Below are positions 61,924 through 64,000 of a DNA stretch of 64,000 bases, piece by piece. This DNA is from Maioricimonas rarisocia. GTDB lineage: Bacteria > Planctomycetota > Planctomycetia > Planctomycetales > Planctomycetaceae. The translations under genes were made by a program, and so were the position numbers. The stretch lies in the NCBI RefSeq assembly GCF_007747795.1, contig NZ_CP036275.1, forward strand, positions 4,952,001-5,016,000. The letters are read 5' to 3'. A model generated the notes under the pieces. It worked only from the letters and a program-made list of their open reading frames with translations, did no database searches and had not been told where the DNA came from. Within the stretch, counting starts at the first letter, position 1, and each line of letters starts with the position of its first letter.

Positions 61924-64000
61924 ATGGTGACCCGACTCGTGGCCACGCTGCTGTCACTCTCAGCCGTAGCCACTGCCACCGCCGCCCCCCCCCTTCATGT
62001 CACGCCCGCCGAAGTCCACCTGAAGGGCAACTTCGACCGGACGCAGTTGCTGGTCACCGGACAGGCCCCCGGTCCGGAATCCGCTGATCTTACGTCGCAG
62101 GTCCGATTCGCCACATCGGACGCCTCGGTGGTGACCATCAGCGAGACCGGACTGCTTCGCGCGGCGGGCAACGGCCAGGCGGAAATCACGGTCGTTCTCG
62201 AAGACAGGTCGGCAACCGCGACAGTCACGGTCGAGGGATACTCCGACGCGCCATCCGTCCCGTTTGACGAGCAGATCCGTCCGATCCTCAGCCGGCTCGG
62301 CTGCAATGCCGGTGAGTGCCATGCCAGCCAGTTTGGTAAGGGAGGCTTCGTCCTGTCAGTGGTCGGCTTCGATCCGAACCTGGACTTCAACTCGCTCGTG
62401 CGGGACCGGCAGCAGCGGCGGATTAACTTCGTACAGCCGGAAGAAAGCCTGTTCCTCAAGAAACCGACGATGCAGGTGCCGCACGGGGGCGGTCAGCGGC
62501 TGCTGGTCGATTCGAGCTACTACGACACACTCGTGGCGTGGGTTCGCGCCGGAGCTCCCGGACCAGAGACGGACGCTCCGAAAGTCACCAGCCTCGAAGT
62601 CTGGCCCCGCGAGCGTCTGGTCAAACCGGACGACGCGCAGCAGCTGCGGGCTGTCGCCCACTACTCCGATGGGCGTGCCGTCGATGTAACACACCTGGCA
62701 AAGTTCGACTCGATGGACGAAGCGGTCCTGTCTGTCACCCCCACTGGCCGGGTCACGGTCGAAGGCCGGGGACAGGCTCCCATCATGGTCCGGTACGAGG
62801 GCCACGCCAATATCGCCCTGTTTGTCTCTCCCTACGGCCCACCGGCGGAACTGGCCGACTGGGAGAACCGCAACTTCGTCGATGAACTGGCTGCGAAGAA
62901 GTTTCGCGAACTCGGCATTGAACCGTCTCCGGTATGCGACGATGCGACGTTCATCCGCCGGGCGTACCTCGATGCGATCGGCACGATTCCTCAGCCCGAG
63001 GACGTCCTCGCCTTCGTTGCCGACGAAGATCCTGCCAAACGGGAGAAACTGGTCGATCGTCTGCTTGGGCTGACCGGCGATCCCAACCTCGACGTACACA
63101 ACGACCAATATGCCGCCTACTGGACGCTCAAATGGTCCGACCTGCTGCGGAACACGACCGGAGGGCAGCGGGCCGACGAGCAGCGGATGTGGGCCATGCA
63201 CAACTGGATCCGCGAGTCGATGCGGACGAACAAACCGTTCGACGAATTCGTGCGCGAAGTCGTGACGGCGAAGGGGTCGATCTACTCGAGTGGCCCCGCC
63301 AGCTACTACCGGGTCTTCCGCAATTCGTCGGAACTGGCCGAAGCCACCTCCCAGCTGTTTCTGGGCGTCCGGCTGGCCTGTGCCAAGTGCCACCATCATC
63401 CGTTCGAGAAGTACTCGCAGGCAGACTACTACAGCTTCGCCGCGTTCTTTGCTCGCATCGGCACCAAGAACAGCGAAGAGTTCGGCCTGTTCGGTCGGGA
63501 AGCGGTCGTGATGGTCCGCAACAGCGGCGACGTGCGGCACCCGCGGACCGGCCAGCTCCTCAAGCCGAAGCCCCTCGACGGCGACGAAATGGAGCACGAA
63601 CTGGACCGCCGCATCCCCCTCGCCGAATGGCTCACCTCGGCCGACAACCGCGATTTCGCGAAGGCCGCCGTCAACCGCTACGTCTCGTACCTGCTCGGCC
63701 GCGGACTTGTGGAACCGGTGGACGACATGCGGGCCACCAACCCACCGACCAACCCCGCACTGATGGAGGCCCTGGCGGACCACTTCATCGATTCCGGCTT
63801 CGATCTCAAGCAGCTGATTCGCGTCATCATGACGTCGCGGCTGTACCAGCTCGATTCGCAGCCGACCGAACAGAACGCCTCCGACAGCAAGTTCTACAGC
63901 CACTTCAAAGTGAAGCGGATACCGGCCGAACCACTGCTCGACGCCATCGACCAGGTGACCGGCGTGCAGACGAAATTCAAGAGCCTGCCGCTCGGCACCC
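61924..64000 (+). CDS. PSCyt1/DUF1549/DUF1553-type exported protein, 3' end outside window
   Basis: At least 692 residues are visible. A signal peptide (VTRLVATLLSLSAVATATAA) precedes a first Big-2-like domain (about 25-100), a heme-type segment RLGCNAGECHASQFGKGGF, a second Big-2-like stretch (about 215-295), a DUF1549 domain (about 320-510, FVDELAAKKFRELGIEPSP, FIRRAYLDAIGTIP, CAKCHHHPFEKYSQ) and the start of DUF1553 (from about 555). GGAGG lies seven bases before the ATG. The N-terminal heme motif is CNAGECH, a four-residue spacing not the usual CxxCH, as in other PSD1-type proteins; CAKCH is canonical. It diverges from DUF1501. Confidence 0.93.
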   Translation, partial: MVTRLVATLLSLSAVATATAAPPLHVTPAEVHLKGNFDRTQLLVTGQAPGPESADLTSQVRFATSDASVVTISETGLLRAAGNGQAEITVVLEDRSATATVTVEGYSDAPSVPFDEQIRPILSRLGCNAGECHASQFGKGGFVLSVVGFDPNLDFNSLVRDRQQRRINFVQPEESLFLKKPTMQVPHGGGQRLLVDSSYYDTLVAWVRAGAPGPETDAPKVTSLEVWPRERLVKPDDAQQLRAVAHYSDGRAVDVTHLAKFDSMDEAVLSVTPTGRVTVEGRGQAPIMVRYEGHANIALFVSPYGPPAELADWENRNFVDELAAKKFRELGIEPSPVCDDATFIRRAYLDAIGTIPQPEDVLAFVADEDPAKREKLVDRLLGLTGDPNLDVHNDQYAAYWTLKWSDLLRNTTGGQRADEQRMWAMHNWIRESMRTNKPFDEFVREVVTAKGSIYSSGPASYYRVFRNSSELAEATSQLFLGVRLACAKCHHHPFEKYSQADYYSFAAFFARIGTKNSEEFGLFGREAVVMVRNSGDVRHPRTGQLLKPKPLDGDEMEHELDRRIPLAEWLTSADNRDFAKAAVNRYVSYLLGRGLVEPVDDMRATNPPTNPALMEALADHFIDSGFDLKQLIRVIMTSRLYQLDSQPTEQNASDSKFYSHFKVKRIPAEPLLDAIDQVTGVQTKFKSLPLGT

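Noticed and set aside
1-64000. CRISPR array
   Set aside because: No regularly spaced direct repeats with unique spacers were seen; the recurring units are scattered intergenic palindromes.

Overview
This window reads as a chromosomal segment of a marine-type planctomycete (Planctomycetales, high GC). The taxonomic call rests on gene families that are hallmarks of that group: PSCyt1/DUF1549-type exported cytochromes at both ends, a Tat-exported DUF1501 protein, two formylglycine sulfatases, a HYExAFE protein, DUF1573, hopanoid gene hpnH, and above all a Planctomycetes-Verrucomicrobia-type bacterial microcompartment (BMC) locus. No species can be named from the sequence alone.

Layout. 1-4.1 kb: an IclR regulator with a downstream PSCyt1 gene, diverging across a palindromic operator from an exported esterase; then a sulfatase. 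4.6-6.8 kb: a small zinc-ribbon protein, tRNA-Gln(CTG), and convergent upp and purine nucleoside phosphorylase genes (base salvage). 6.8-10.9 kb: a repeat-rich spacer and five small, lower-GC orphan genes, all on the plus strand. Three imperfect, bulged inverted repeats between them look like integron attC sites. 10.9-21.1 kb: a complete BMC locus on the minus strand (order of transcription: DeoR regulator, PduL phosphotransacylase, two BMC-H shell proteins, acetate kinase, BMC-P, a four-helix membrane protein, PduP aldehyde dehydrogenase, BMC-P, an orphan protein with a cargo-targeting helix, BMC-P, class II aldolase, lactate/malate-type dehydrogenase). 21.4-30.5 kb: housekeeping genes (purN, SRAP, aldo/keto reductase, hisS, a ketoacyl synthase) and an HD-GYP protein. 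30.7-40.5 kb: a minus-strand run with an SDR, a tetraheme cytochrome, DUF1573, an O-antigen ligase/TPR protein, a WecA-like transferase, HpnH and DUF2891. 40.5-52 kb: a second sulfatase, small envelope proteins, a PrsW-like protease, a 1289-residue exported protein of unknown function and a DUF255/YyaL protein with a C-terminal DsbD-like domain. 52.3-64 kb: DUF4404, serA, a beta-propeller protein, a diheme peroxidase, mtnA, rsmD, an FHA protein, a response regulator with a zinc ribbon, DUF1501, and a PSCyt1/DUF1549/DUF1553-type gene cut by the window end.

How the BMC genes fit together. By analogy with the characterised planctomycete compartment, fuculose- or rhamnulose-1-phosphate would be cleaved by the encapsulated aldolase to lactaldehyde. 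PduP, PduL and acetate kinase would take lactaldehyde to lactate with ATP, while the LDH/MDH-type dehydrogenase would recycle NADH. Short amphipathic helices at the ends of PduP, PduL, the orphan protein and the aldolase look like encapsulation peptides. The sulfatases and exported esterase fit a life on sulfated algal polysaccharides, which would supply fucose and rhamnose.

The points most worth a second look are: (i) each of the three BMC-P (vertex) genes, and no other gene in the locus, is preceded by a 197-354 bp spacer packed with palindromic repeats; (ii) the orphan targeted protein and the membrane protein inside the BMC locus; (iii) the attC-like cassette region; (iv) an intrinsic terminator at 23241-23295 with no gene upstream of it on its strand.
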